Shown in pieces: positions 17,716 to 25,764 of a DNA stretch of 38,418 nt. Source of the stretch: Thermoguttaceae bacterium (GTDB taxonomy: Bacteria; Planctomycetota; Planctomycetia; Pirellulales; Thermoguttaceae). Position 1 is the stretch's first letter. The number at the start of each line of letters is the position of its first letter. The stretch is taken from positions 1-38,418 of the forward strand of contig JAGBAA010000067.1 in the NCBI GenBank assembly GCA_017939795.1, in the 5' to 3' direction. Under the pieces are notes generated by a model, which saw only the letters and a list, made by a program, of their open reading frames with translations, was not told where the DNA came from and ran no database searches. The position numbers and the translations under genes were made by a program.

Positions 17716-17752
17716 AAGACGTACTGCCACGGTTGGGCGGTACGTCTTTTTA
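17716..17752 (+). terminator. Strong intrinsic terminator
   Basis: AAGACGTACTGCC (17716-17728) pairs with GGCGGTACGTCTT (17736-17748), a 13-bp stem with one G-T pair and a 7-nt loop. T5 runs from 17747 to 17751, then ATTTT. It separates the hypothetical gene from the gene at 17804. Confidence 0.88.
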
Positions 17753-17803
17753 TTTTCCCTGGCACCTTCCGAAAGCATGACGGCTCAATGATGGAGAGAT
17801 CCG

Positions 17804-18967
17804 ATGAATGCGCTCCTGTTTTGCTTCCTTTTTCTGTCGGCCGTTCTTCCAGGCTCCGACACCATGCACGTTCAGCCTGCTGAAGAGTGGAATCTGCTTA
17901 CCTCCCAAACCTCCGGCTGGCTGGCCGCAGACGGAATTTATTCCGTTTCGGAGCCAAAGGGTGAGAATATTTACTTTCTGTTCAGCGACACACTCTGCGG
18001 CACAACGAAGAATTTCGGACGGGAATTTGACGACGTTTTCATGGCGAACCATACATTTTGGCGAGTTTCCAGTACCTCCGGCAAGGCCAGCTTCTACATT
18101 CCGCAGCGAAAACAGAATCTGCTCCCGGACCGCTACTGGCTGCAGGACGCCTTTTTTCAGGACGGAAACCTGCATTTCACGGCGATGATCCCCGAAAAGA
18201 AGACATGGAAACCGAAACGTTTGGACTGGGTAACGCTCCCGCTTCTTCCAGACGGTACGCCCAATTTTGAAAAGGCCCAGATCGTTCCCAAAATCCCGCT
18301 TTTGGCCGACACGCCAGAGACGGCTTTCGTCCTGGGCGCCGCGATTTTCGAAGATGCCGGAGATGGTTTTCTTTACGTTTTCGGCTATGCGGACCAGAAA
18401 AACAGCTTCAGCCGCAAGGATCTGATCGCAGCAAGAGTGAAGCCGGAGGATGTTTTAGACTTCACCCAATGGCGATTCTGGAACGGAAAAGAATGGGGCA
18501 CACAACTCACGGAGTGTACGTATCTTGCGAAAGACATCTCGGCAGAATTTTCCATCTCCCCGATCCCTGCGGGGCCTCTGGCCGGAAAGTTTCTGCTCGT
18601 CTGTACGCGCGGCGGGATCTCACCGATCGTGGAGTACCGAATCGGCGAAAGTCCCATTGGCCCGTTTGGTCCAGGGAAGGAACTTTGGCGGGTCCCGGAA
18701 CATCGGGATGGCATTTCAGCCTATAATGCGAAGGCGCATCCGGCACTTTCAACCTCCGAAGAACTCGTCTTTACGTACAATCTGAACCGCCTCGGGCACC
18801 TTCCCCGTACGCCGTCAGAATACCGTCCGCGATTCCTGCGTGTCCGCTACGCAGATCTCGTCGAAAACACCCTGGATCCCGCCCTGGAACACAGGATCCC
18901 CAAAGCGGGAAAATCAGAAACATTTTCCTCAAAAGTCCGTGGGAAGGACAGTTTGAGAGGAAAATGA
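17804..18967 (+). CDS. Secreted beta-propeller-like protein (DUF4185/DUF5005-like)
   Basis: 387 aa. GGAG is 7 bases before the ATG. Short signal peptide (MNALLFCFLFLSAVLPG). The body has features of glycosidase-like five-bladed propellers: WLAADGIYSVSEPKGENIYFLFSDTL near the start (D, G and S then a FSDT strand), AAIFEDAGDGFLYVFGY mid-protein, VEYRIGESPIGPFGP, and ISAYNAKAHPALST plus ELVFTYNLN near the end. Related DUF families are often found near sulfatases and glycoside hydrolases. No catalytic activity can be assigned. No promoter is obvious between the terminator at 17716 and the start. The C-terminus is basic and low in hydrophobic residues. Confidence 0.6.
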   Translation: MNALLFCFLFLSAVLPGSDTMHVQPAEEWNLLTSQTSGWLAADGIYSVSEPKGENIYFLFSDTLCGTTKNFGREFDDVFMANHTFWRVSSTSGKASFYIPQRKQNLLPDRYWLQDAFFQDGNLHFTAMIPEKKTWKPKRLDWVTLPLLPDGTPNFEKAQIVPKIPLLADTPETAFVLGAAIFEDAGDGFLYVFGYADQKNSFSRKDLIAARVKPEDVLDFTQWRFWNGKEWGTQLTECTYLAKDISAEFSISPIPAGPLAGKFLLVCTRGGISPIVEYRIGESPIGPFGPGKELWRVPEHRDGISAYNAKAHPALSTSEELVFTYNLNRLGHLPRTPSEYRPRFLRVRYADLVENTLDPALEHRIPKAGKSETFSSKVRGKDSLRGK

Positions 18968-18989
18968 GCGAAAAAAAAGGAAAGCCCCC

Positions 18990-19017
18990 TTGACAAAAAA
19001 TGCGGATTCGATAAAAT
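18990..19017 (+). promoter_or_regulatory. Promoter of the beta-decarboxylating dehydrogenase
   Basis: TTGACA (18990-18995), 16-base spacer, TAAAAT (19012-19017). A C5 run directly precedes the -35. Start near 19024, leader of about 65 nt, rich in T at first, then GGGAGGAGATCC and GAGGGAG upstream of the ATG. Confidence 0.85.
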
Positions 19018-19089
19018 CAAATCAATTCTGTTTTTTTTGATTTTTTTGCGTATCTCGAACGGGAGGAGATCCTCCGAGGGAGAAAAAAC

Positions 19090-20142
19090 ATGAAAACGTA
19101 CAAGATCGACCTGATCCCCGGTGACGGCGTTGGTATCGAAGTGGTTCGCGAAGGCCGTAAGGCGCTGGAAAAGCTCGGCGCGATGGCTGACGTGAAGTTT
19201 GAGTTCAATGAACTGCCGTGGAGCTGCGAGTACTACCTCAAGCACGGCGTCATGATGCCGGAAGACGGTCTGAAGATCCTCGACGACTGCGACGCGATCC
19301 TCCTGGGCGCCGTCGGTTTCCCGGGCGTTTCGGACGTCGTTTCCGCGCAGAACCTGCTTTTCCCGATCCGCCGCGGTTTCGATCAGTACGTGAACATGCG
19401 CCCGATCAAACTCCTCCCGGGTCTCGTCTCCCCGATCAAAAACGACAAGATCGACTTCGTCGTCGTTCGCGAAAACTCTGAAGGCGAATACTGCTCGGAA
19501 GGCTGCATCACGGAAGATCCGGTCAAGGGTAAGAAAGTGATCCAGAACTCCATCTTCACGCAGCTCGGCACGGAACGCATCATGCGCTACGCCTACGAAT
19601 ACGCCGTGAAGCACGGCAAGACCAAGGTTCTGAGCGCAACGAAATCCAACGCGCTGAAATACTCCATGGTCTTCTGGGATGAAGTGCAGGAGCAGGTCAA
19701 GAAAGACTACCCGCAGATCGAATCAAGCAAAATGCACATCGACGCGCTGACCGGCAAATTCATCATGCGTCCGGATGATCTCGAAGTCGTCGTGGCGAGC
19801 AACCTGTTCGGCGACATTCTGACGGACCTTGGTTCTGCGATGTTGGGAAGCATCGGGATCTCCCCGTCCGGAAACATCAACCCGACCGGCGAGCACCCCA
19901 GCATGTTCGAGCCGATCCACGGTTCCGCTCCGGACATCGCGGGCCGCGGCATCGCGAACCCGATGGGAACGCTCTGGGCCGTGAACATGATGCTCGACCA
20001 GCTCGGCGAACACGCTCTGGCCGATGCGCTTATGGACGCCATGTGCGCCGTTTTGGTCGCCGGTAAGATCCGTACGCCGGACCTTGGCGGAACGTCCTCG
20101 ACGTCCGAATTTGGTGACGCAGTCTGCGCCGCTCTGAAATAG
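19090..20142 (+). CDS. Tartrate/D-malate-type NAD-dependent beta-decarboxylating dehydrogenase
   Basis: 350 aa, full length for the isocitrate/isopropylmalate dehydrogenase superfamily, soluble. LIPGDGVGIEVV at the start, LPWSCEYYLKHG, LLGAVGFPGVSDVVS, RRGFDQYVNMRPIKLLPG, FVVVRENSEGEY, and the metal/cofactor stretch NLFGDILTDLGSAMLGSIGI with EPIHGSAPDIAGRGIANP are all present. LPWSCEYYL and the FVVVRENSEGEYC segment resemble tartrate dehydrogenase/D-malate dehydrogenase (TtuC/DmlA) more than LeuB. These enzymes oxidise and decarboxylate a 2-hydroxyacid with NAD and a divalent metal. A role as 3-isopropylmalate dehydrogenase cannot be excluded. Codon use is more biased than in its neighbours (AAG and C-ending codons dominate), suggesting high expression. 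It has its own promoter and terminator. Confidence 0.88.
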   Translation: MKTYKIDLIPGDGVGIEVVREGRKALEKLGAMADVKFEFNELPWSCEYYLKHGVMMPEDGLKILDDCDAILLGAVGFPGVSDVVSAQNLLFPIRRGFDQYVNMRPIKLLPGLVSPIKNDKIDFVVVRENSEGEYCSEGCITEDPVKGKKVIQNSIFTQLGTERIMRYAYEYAVKHGKTKVLSATKSNALKYSMVFWDEVQEQVKKDYPQIESSKMHIDALTGKFIMRPDDLEVVVASNLFGDILTDLGSAMLGSIGISPSGNINPTGEHPSMFEPIHGSAPDIAGRGIANPMGTLWAVNMMLDQLGEHALADALMDAMCAVLVAGKIRTPDLGGTSSTSEFGDAVCAALK

Positions 20143-20159
20143 TTTCTCCCCCGTATGAA

Positions 20160-20188
20160 AAGGCGGTGTATCCAGCACCGCCTTTTTT
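20160..20188 (+). terminator. Terminator of the dehydrogenase gene
   Basis: AAGGCGGTG (20160-20168) pairs with CACCGCCTT (20176-20184), a 9-bp stem with a 7-nt loop followed by T4. It lies 17 bases after the stop. Confidence 0.9.
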
Positions 20189-20235
20189 GTGCTGAAATCA
20201 TGCAAATGCGCTAAAAAACATCCAGAGGTTTTGCG

Positions 20236-20667
20236 ATGAAGTACCCGATCTGCGGTCCCAAACAGAAAGATCAGATGACGTACGGACGGTGTCCTGTCTG
20301 TGGGGCGAACACGCAGGAGACCGGTTTCGTTTGGCTGACGGCAGGAGGTCGGCTTCATCGGCCAAACGGCGACACGTGCTTCAAGGATTTTTCGCCGCTG
20401 CACAATGAAGTCTGGTTTGACGTCGGATTCCACGGCGCACACGGGGCACAGGCGGAAGGCATGAGCCGAAAAGACCGGTACGTTTACGCCTGGCTTCCGA
20501 TCGTAAAGCAGTACTGGTGCGACCATTTCGAGTTTCAGTTCTGCAGCACCCAGTGTGCCCGCAAGTGGTTCAACGAACTCATGGACGATCTGGATGCGGA
20601 GATCCAGAAACAGATCGATGAGACAGAATATTCAGAAGAAGAAAACGACTCAGAACAGGCAGTTTAG
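20236..20667 (+). CDS. Putative zinc-finger protein (CPVC plus FCS-type motif)
   Basis: 143 aa, cytoplasmic, unnamed. AGAGG is 7 bases before the ATG. An N-terminal CPVCG and a later FCSTQCARKWFNELMDDL look like the two cysteine pairs of a TRASH/FCS-like zinc-binding module, separated by about 80 residues rich in aromatic residues. The tail is acidic (ETEYSEEENDSEQ). The role could be protein or nucleic-acid binding; nothing more can be read. The next gene follows after 11 bases, its ribosome site overlapping this stop, so the two are probably co-transcribed. Confidence 0.65.
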   Translation: MKYPICGPKQKDQMTYGRCPVCGANTQETGFVWLTAGGRLHRPNGDTCFKDFSPLHNEVWFDVGFHGAHGAQAEGMSRKDRYVYAWLPIVKQYWCDHFEFQFCSTQCARKWFNELMDDLDAEIQKQIDETEYSEEENDSEQAV

Positions 20668-20678
20668 GAAAGTCCGCT

Positions 20679-20873
20679 ATGTCTCAAAAGGAAGAATCGT
20701 CAGCGGGGCTGGTGTTTTTTGCGGCCATACTGATGCTCGTCGGTGCGGCAGGTCCCTTGGTACGCGCCGTGCGTTTCGGGAATCTGCTTGACTGGGGCCT
20801 AATGGTATTCCTAGCCGGAATCAGTCTCGGAATGGCGATTCTAGCCCTCATGCTCCGATGGATTCGCCGCTGA
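20679..20873 (+). CDS. Small two-helix membrane protein
   Basis: 64 aa with two hydrophobic helices (about 9-27 and 36-58) and a basic C-terminal WIRR. AGGAAAG upstream overlaps the previous stop. No family recognised. Topology would place both ends on the same side. Probably in an operon with the zinc-finger gene. Confidence 0.6.
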   Translation: MSQKEESSAGLVFFAAILMLVGAAGPLVRAVRFGNLLDWGLMVFLAGISLGMAILALMLRWIRR

Positions 20874-20886
20874 AAATTTCGCCGCT

Positions 20887-20924
20887 AAAAAAGCCCGGCG
20901 AGAAATTAAAGATCCCGGCGGGCT
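20887..20924 (-). terminator. Terminator of the sulfotransferase-deoC operon
   Basis: On the minus strand AGCCCG (20924-20919) pairs with CGGGCT (20897-20892), with further partial GC pairing inside, followed by T5 (20891-20887). It lies about 40 bases after the deoC stop. Confidence 0.75.
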
Positions 20925-20963
20925 GACGTTCAACCACTGCTCAAGCAGCAAAAAATGGTGATC

Positions 20964-21701
20964 CTAGTACTGTGCGTTCTGGGATTCACCGCCTTCCATG
21001 ATGCTCTTCACCGAAGTCCAGCTCAGACCAAACAGACGGGCACCTTCTGCGTACATCGCCTTGAGCGTTTCGATATTCCGAATACCGCCGGCAGCTTTGA
21101 TGCCGCAATTATCGCCGACAGCAGCTTTCATGAGGATGACGTCTTCGACGGTCGTCTTTTTCGAAGACGGCCAGCCGGTGGAGGTCTTCACCCAGTCAGA
21201 CCCGACATTCATCGCGATCTTAGAGGCCGTGGTGATCTGTTCCGGCGTGAGGTACGGCGTCTCGATGATGGTCTTCAGGACGATCCCTTCCGACGCACGG
21301 CGGATCGCGGCCAGGTCTTCTTCCACGCGCTTCCACTCACCGGAAATGGCGAGTCCGACCTGAATGACGCAGTCCAGCTCATCGCAGCCGAGTTCCATCA
21401 TCCGTTCCACTTCGTAGACCTTGACGCTCGTCGGATGTCCGCCGTCCGGAAAACCGACCGTACCGCCGACCTTGATGCAGCGTTTGCCTTCTGCGGCGCG
21501 GCGGGCGTTCATTTCTTTGACTTCCGGCATCACGATCTCATAATTTCCGCCCAGAAGAAACATTCCCGATGTATTGTAGCGGTCCGCGTACAGAATGACG
21601 TTTCTTGCGTCTTCCAGCGTGGACTGCGCCTGAACTGCCGAACAGTCCATCATCGAGCCGATGTCTTCCATCGTCAGGTCTTCGACTTTTTTATTCAACA
21701 T
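20964..21701 (-). CDS. deoC: Deoxyribose-phosphate aldolase (DeoC)
   Basis: 245 aa. Class I aldolase that splits 2-deoxyribose-5-phosphate to acetaldehyde and glyceraldehyde-3-phosphate in deoxynucleoside catabolism. The Schiff-base lysine is K172 in WVKTSTGWP, the second lysine K202 in GIKAAGGIR, and the acid D110 in DELDCVIQVG, which replaces the more common DVVIN. VGGTVGFPDGGHPTSVKVYE is the usual substrate-side loop. GGAG is 7 bases before the ATG. It follows the sulfotransferase by 36 bases, so both probably come from the promoter at 23045-23072. The pairing of the two functions has no obvious metabolic logic. Confidence 0.9.
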   Translation of the reverse strand: MLNKKVEDLTMEDIGSMMDCSAVQAQSTLEDARNVILYADRYNTSGMFLLGGNYEIVMPEVKEMNARRAAEGKRCIKVGGTVGFPDGGHPTSVKVYEVERMMELGCDELDCVIQVGLAISGEWKRVEEDLAAIRRASEGIVLKTIIETPYLTPEQITTASKIAMNVGSDWVKTSTGWPSSKKTTVEDVILMKAAVGDNCGIKAAGGIRNIETLKAMYAEGARLFGLSWTSVKSIMEGGESQNAQY

Positions 21702-21737
21702 GAAAAAACTCCTTTCGGATCCAGGGGAAACTCACAC

Positions 21738-22901
21738 TCACTCCGCAACTTCGCCGCCAAATCGATCGAGGTAGATCTTCCAGCGGTCACGAATGGCGTC
21801 ACGCAGCGTGTCGTCAATTTCAAATTTATTCTTTTTGTAGTTTTTGTGCTCTTCTGCATAGCGTTCCAGACCGGGACGCATTTTCTCGAAATCTCCAAGC
21901 TGAAGCTGTTCGTAGACCTTTTCCATAACGCCCACTTTATCGGCGCAGAGATCCTCATAGCGGATCTCGATGAGCTGCTCCGGCGTCATGTCGGCCGTGT
22001 CGCGGAAGTAGGCACGATACATTCTTTCGAGCGATTCGAAAACCAGCTCTTCCAGATATGCGCCGTTGGAAAACTGGTACGCTTCGCTCGTGAGGAAACG
22101 TTTCCAGAGATTCACTGTCGAAGCATAAAGCGTGAAGGGATTACGGGAAATGTGGATGAACTTCGCGTTCGGATACATTTCGCGCAGAACACGGATACGG
22201 GCAGTGTGCGTCGGGGATTTCATGACAAGCTGGCGGTCATCGCGGTACGTGAGGGCTTTGATGAACCAGTCGAGACCATTTTTCCAGGTCTCCAGTTCTT
22301 TTTCCGTCAGATTCGAAAGATCCAGGTACTTCTGGAGCGCTTCGTATCGTCCCTTCCACTTCATGTTGTTCGGGAAAGCGAGATGGCAGTAAGGAGACGG
22401 AACTCCCATGGCACAGAGTGCGAATTCGTCTTCCTGCGGCGTATTCCAGCCGAAGGCGACGTTATCCATCGGACGTTTGTCGGGAAGACGGAGCAGAGAC
22501 GTAATGATCTTGCGCGAAACAAGGAAAAATTCCGGCGCGAAACAAGAGAATGTATCCGGGCAGGTGAACTGCGGGTCGCGCATGAGGATCTCGTGAAGCA
22601 TCGTTGTGCCGGAACGCCAGTGTCCCACGATGAAGACGGGGTCTTTCTTCAGCTCGACCTTTGCTATTTTCGCGCCGATGGTCATCTTCTGGTACATTGC
22701 GAAAGAGGAAGAGACGGAACTGGCGAAAATATTCATCGCCGCCATGGGCCAGCGAATGGGGTTGATGAGAAAACCATTCCGCGCAAGAAGGCAAAGATAC
22801 GGCGTCAGACGCATTCCGTTCCAGATACGCGGCACCCAGATCTTGTCCTTATACCCGCCAACTTCCTTTACCTTCACATTTCCGGGAAGATTTTTCGACA
22901 T
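21738..22901 (-). CDS. Sulfotransferase family protein
   Basis: 387 aa, PAPS-dependent sulfotransferase of the Sulfotransfer_3 type. The 5'-phosphosulfate-binding loop is at 88-105 (PVFIVGHWRSGTTMLHEIL) and the 3'-phosphate-binding segment at 248-260 (FIHISRNPFTLYAS). KSPTHTARI at about 228 is also typical. No signal peptide. Members sulfate carbohydrates, lipids or small molecules; planctomycetes carry many. GGA lies 8 bases before the ATG. The leader of about 137 nt carries two hairpins (22944-22995). It heads an operon with deoC. The acceptor cannot be inferred. Confidence 0.85.
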   Translation of the reverse strand: MSKNLPGNVKVKEVGGYKDKIWVPRIWNGMRLTPYLCLLARNGFLINPIRWPMAAMNIFASSVSSSFAMYQKMTIGAKIAKVELKKDPVFIVGHWRSGTTMLHEILMRDPQFTCPDTFSCFAPEFFLVSRKIITSLLRLPDKRPMDNVAFGWNTPQEDEFALCAMGVPSPYCHLAFPNNMKWKGRYEALQKYLDLSNLTEKELETWKNGLDWFIKALTYRDDRQLVMKSPTHTARIRVLREMYPNAKFIHISRNPFTLYASTVNLWKRFLTSEAYQFSNGAYLEELVFESLERMYRAYFRDTADMTPEQLIEIRYEDLCADKVGVMEKVYEQLQLGDFEKMRPGLERYAEEHKNYKKNKFEIDDTLRDAIRDRWKIYLDRFGGEVAE

Positions 22902-22976
22902 GATTTTTCCTTCCGTCTTCCAAATTCATTCCATTCAGGGACCGCCGGCCGATCTAAAAGTCAAACCGGCCTGAGC

Positions 22977-22996
22977 TCCGTTTGGTTTCAAACGGA
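22977..22996 (-). other. 8-bp hairpin in the sulfotransferase leader
   Basis: TCCGTTTG (22977-22984) pairs perfectly with CAAACGGA (22989-22996) across a 4-nt loop. A second GC stem, GCCGG (22944-22948) with CCGGC (22966-22970), lies nearer the gene. Neither is followed by a T-run. Confidence 0.6.
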
Positions 22997-23044
22997 TCCC
23001 CGATCCAGAGTTAAAGCCCCTGAGTACACAAAAAATCTGCTTTC

Positions 23045-23072
23045 ATTATACCAGATTTCGGATATTTGGGAA
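23045..23072 (-). promoter_or_regulatory. Promoter of sulfotransferase-deoC
   Basis: On the minus strand TTCCCA (23072-23067), 16-base spacer, TATAAT (23050-23045) preceded by TGG. The -35 is weak (4 of 6) and the -10 perfect. Confidence 0.65.
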
Positions 23073-23154
23073 GGAGTGGCGAAAAAGAATTTCCAAATTT
23101 TGAAAAAAGTTCTCCAAAAGAGAGGAAAGTTCGCTTTCTTTTCGTCGGGGTGGG

Positions 23155-23182
23155 TTTACTTTTTTTCAATTTCGCGTAAAAT
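23155..23182 (+). promoter_or_regulatory. Candidate promoter of the DUF853 ATPase gene
   Basis: TTTACT (23155-23160), 16-base spacer, TAAAAT (23177-23182). The start would be near 23189, 110 to 185 nt upstream of the two possible starts of the next gene. Confidence 0.5.
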
Positions 23183-23298
23183 GAAGGTAAATTCATGATT
23201 TCCAGCGGGATTGGAATGACGTTTTTTCGGCGCGACCAAAATGAAGATCTCCCCAAGCCGAGAAGTATCCGGCTTTTCAGCCCTCCCGCTCGACATCC

Positions 23299-24885
23299 AT
23301 GAAAAATACGCCGTCCCAAAGGTCCGTCTTTTGGCAGTTTCCGCAAGACTTTCACCCTATCCGCAGTTTCCCAATGTACACAGAAAACAAGATCCTCGTC
23401 GGCGTTTCCCGGAATGAAACGCGCGTCTTTTTGAATCCCGGGATGGCGAACCGCCACGGCCTGATCGCAGGCGCGACCGGTACAGGAAAAACCGTCACAC
23501 TGAAAGTTCTGGCCGAATCGTTCAGCGAGATGGGCGTTCCGGTTTTTCTTGCAGACGTAAAGGGAGACATCTCGGGCATGTGCCGTCCAGGAGAAGGAAC
23601 GGCACCGGTCGTAAAGCGGCTGAAAGACCTGGGGATCGATGATTTCCAGTTCCAGAGTTTCCCGGTCCGTTTCTGGGACGTCTACGGAAAAGGCGGGATC
23701 CCGGTCCGTACGACCATCAGCGAGATGGGGCCGACACTCCTTGCGCGCCTCCTCGGTCTGACGAAAGTACAGGAAGGGGTCCTGAATCTCGTTTTCCAGA
23801 TCGCCGATGAATCCGGGAAACTGCTGATCGACTGGAAAGACCTCCGTGCGATGCTCGTTTACGTCGGGAACCGCAACAAAGAGTACACCCTCCGATACGG
23901 CAACATTTCGAAGCAGAGCATCGGAGCGATCCAGCGTGCACTGCTTGCGGTGGAAAATGCGGGCGGCGAGCTTTTCTTCGGAGAACCGGCACTCGATATT
24001 CACGACTGGATCCAAACGGACAGCGAAGGCAAAGGCGCGGTAAATATCCTGCACTGCACGGAACTCTACCGTCAGCCGGTCCTCTACGCAACGTTTCTTC
24101 TCTGGATGCTCAGCGAGCTTTTTGAATCCCTTCCGGAAGTCGGAGATCTCGCAAAGCCAAAGCTGGTCTTCTTTTTTGACGAAGCCCATCTTCTCTTTAC
24201 CGACGCCCCAAAGGTTCTGGTCCAGCAGGTCGAACAGGTCGTGCGTCTGATCCGCTCCAAAGGGGTCGGCGTCTACTTCATCACGCAGAAACCGTCCGAC
24301 ATCCCGGATTCCGTCCTCGCACAGCTCGGCAATCGGATCCAGCATGCCCTGCGCGCATACACCCCCATGGAACAGAAAGCCGTGAAAGCAGCCGCGCTTT
24401 CCTTCCGAAAAAATCCGGATTTCGACACGGAGACCGCGATCACGAACCTCGGAACCGGAGAAGCTCTCGTCTCATTTCTCGATGACGCCGGCAGACCGGA
24501 AGTCGTGCAGATCGCCAGGATCCTTCCGCCTGCGAGCTTCATGGGACCAGCCTCCGAAGAAGAACGCAGACGCCGAACGGAAACGTCGGAACGTTTCGCC
24601 TTCTACTCGAACGTCATTGACCGGATCTCCGCCTTTGAGATGATCGAAGAAGAAACGGCAGCGGAACGTATCCGGGAAGAGGAGGAGAGCCAGGCGGCAC
24701 CCTCCCGGACAGCAAATCGGGAAACCGCCCGCAAAACAGAGACCCGGACGACGTCCGCCAGAAAAGGACGTCCCCGCAAAAGTGCGATGGAAAAAGCCGC
24801 GGACACCACATTCCGCACGATCGGAAGGGAATTGGGGAAAAGCATTACGCGCTCCATTCTGGGGATCTTCTTCCGAAAACGCTGA
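23299..24885 (+). CDS. HerA/DUF853-type helicase-like ATPase
   Basis: 528 aa as drawn. The ATG at 23374 ([12 protein letters not shown], 503 aa) fits homologues such as YjgR better; neither start has a good ribosome site. Walker A is GATGTGKT at 58-65 of the long form, Walker B is [12 protein letters not shown] near 288-299, and [20 protein letters not shown] is the sensor region seen in DUF853. [20 protein letters not shown] is a family hallmark. Such proteins are presumed motor ATPases of the FtsK/HerA class; the role is unsettled. The C-terminal 100 residues are charged, low complexity ([20 protein letters not shown]) and end in a basic, moderately hydrophobic stretch. It is followed by MBL and PHP genes, probably one operon. 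Confidence 0.85.
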   Translation: MKNTPSQRSVFWQFPQDFHPIRSFPMYTENKILVGVSRNETRVFLNPGMANRHGLIAGATGTGKTVTLKVLAESFSEMGVPVFLADVKGDISGMCRPGEGTAPVVKRLKDLGIDDFQFQSFPVRFWDVYGKGGIPVRTTISEMGPTLLARLLGLTKVQEGVLNLVFQIADESGKLLIDWKDLRAMLVYVGNRNKEYTLRYGNISKQSIGAIQRALLAVENAGGELFFGEPALDIHDWIQTDSEGKGAVNILHCTELYRQPVLYATFLLWMLSELFESLPEVGDLAKPKLVFFFDEAHLLFTDAPKVLVQQVEQVVRLIRSKGVGVYFITQKPSDIPDSVLAQLGNRIQHALRAYTPMEQKAVKAAALSFRKNPDFDTETAITNLGTGEALVSFLDDAGRPEVVQIARILPPASFMGPASEEERRRRTETSERFAFYSNVIDRISAFEMIEEETAAERIREEEESQAAPSRTANRETARKTETRTTSARKGRPRKSAMEKAADTTFRTIGRELGKSITRSILGIFFRKR

Positions 24886-24951
24886 TCCTGTTTTCGAACT
24901 TTCGCGGAATTTCAGAACGCGGACATGCGGCCAGGAAGGAGAATTTACGAA

Positions 24952-25710
24952 ATGCGGGACATCTGCTATCGAAGCAAAAAACTGGGAGACGTGACGGTTC
25001 GGGGAACTTCACGAGCCAGTATCCAATCGTTTTGGAACATTCCGGAATGGGATCTTGGGCTGGATGTAGGCGGACATCCGTGGGATCTCACTCCCCAGCT
25101 TGGGCGTCTCTTCATTTCCCATACGCATCGGGACCATATCCTGGGACTTTACCAGCTGATCGCCCGGCGACAAAAACGGTCGCTTCCGCCGCCCGAAATT
25201 TTCGTCCCGGCTGAGTCGGAAGACGTCGTTCGACGCTTTCTCGAAGTTTGGCAGGAAATGGATGGAACGCGGTATCCGTTCCATCTTCAGGGGCTGGTTC
25301 CCGGTGATTTAGTCGAATGGGAGACCGCTTCCGGAACACGCCTTCAGGCAAAAGCCGTCCGCAGCTTTCACCGACTCCCGTCGCTGGGTTTTCTGATTTC
25401 CGAAAGCGAAACGCCCCGGCTCGCCTACACGGGGGACTCTCTCCCCGCGATCCTGGATGAAAATCCTGCATTTTATCAGGCAGAGATCCTCATTATGGAG
25501 ATGACTTCGGCCGATATGTACTATACGCCGGAACAGATCCACCATTTCGGGCACACGCATTTCCTCGATGTGCAGGAACGGCGGGAAAAATTTGCGAACC
25601 GATGGATCCTCGTCTCGCACTTTACGTGCAAACGGAGCATGGACCTTCTGTGCCGGCACATTGCGGAAGCATTTCCAGACCGTCTCGGCGGTCGGCTCAT
25701 CGTATGGTGA
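24952..25710 (+). CDS. RNase Z-like metallo-beta-lactamase-fold hydrolase
   Basis: 252 aa from ATG 24952, chosen for AAGGAG 10 bases upstream; an in-frame start at 24925 adds 9 unconserved residues. Metal-binding HTHRDH is at 57-62, followed by RSFHRLPSLGF, the AYTGDSL aspartate motif, HHFGHTHFLD and a late VSHFT histidine: the layout of RNase Z-type proteins without their tRNA-binding exosite arm. It may act on RNA or a small ester. It begins 66 bases after the DUF853 stop and is followed after 54 bases by the PHP gene. Confidence 0.8.
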   Translation: MRDICYRSKKLGDVTVRGTSRASIQSFWNIPEWDLGLDVGGHPWDLTPQLGRLFISHTHRDHILGLYQLIARRQKRSLPPPEIFVPAESEDVVRRFLEVWQEMDGTRYPFHLQGLVPGDLVEWETASGTRLQAKAVRSFHRLPSLGFLISESETPRLAYTGDSLPAILDENPAFYQAEILIMEMTSADMYYTPEQIHHFGHTHFLDVQERREKFANRWILVSHFTCKRSMDLLCRHIAEAFPDRLGGRLIVW

Positions 25711-25764
25711 ACCGCCGCTCCTTTTCGCCCCATTGTCCAACAGTCCCTCACGCAACAGGACAGA

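Larger units (their letters stand above)
22902..23298. other. Divergent intergenic region, sulfotransferase / DUF853
   Basis: About 400 bases. It contains the minus promoter at 23045-23072, a plus promoter-like pair at 23155-23182, and two hairpins in the sulfotransferase leader. No gene seen. Confidence 0.7.

Noticed and set aside
20955..23198. Plus-strand open frame of 747 codons
   Set aside because: Mirror of deoC and the sulfotransferase on the minus strand, both with clear motifs.
23011..24345. Minus-strand open frame of 444 codons
   Set aside because: Mirror of the DUF853 ATPase, whose Walker motifs are on the plus strand.
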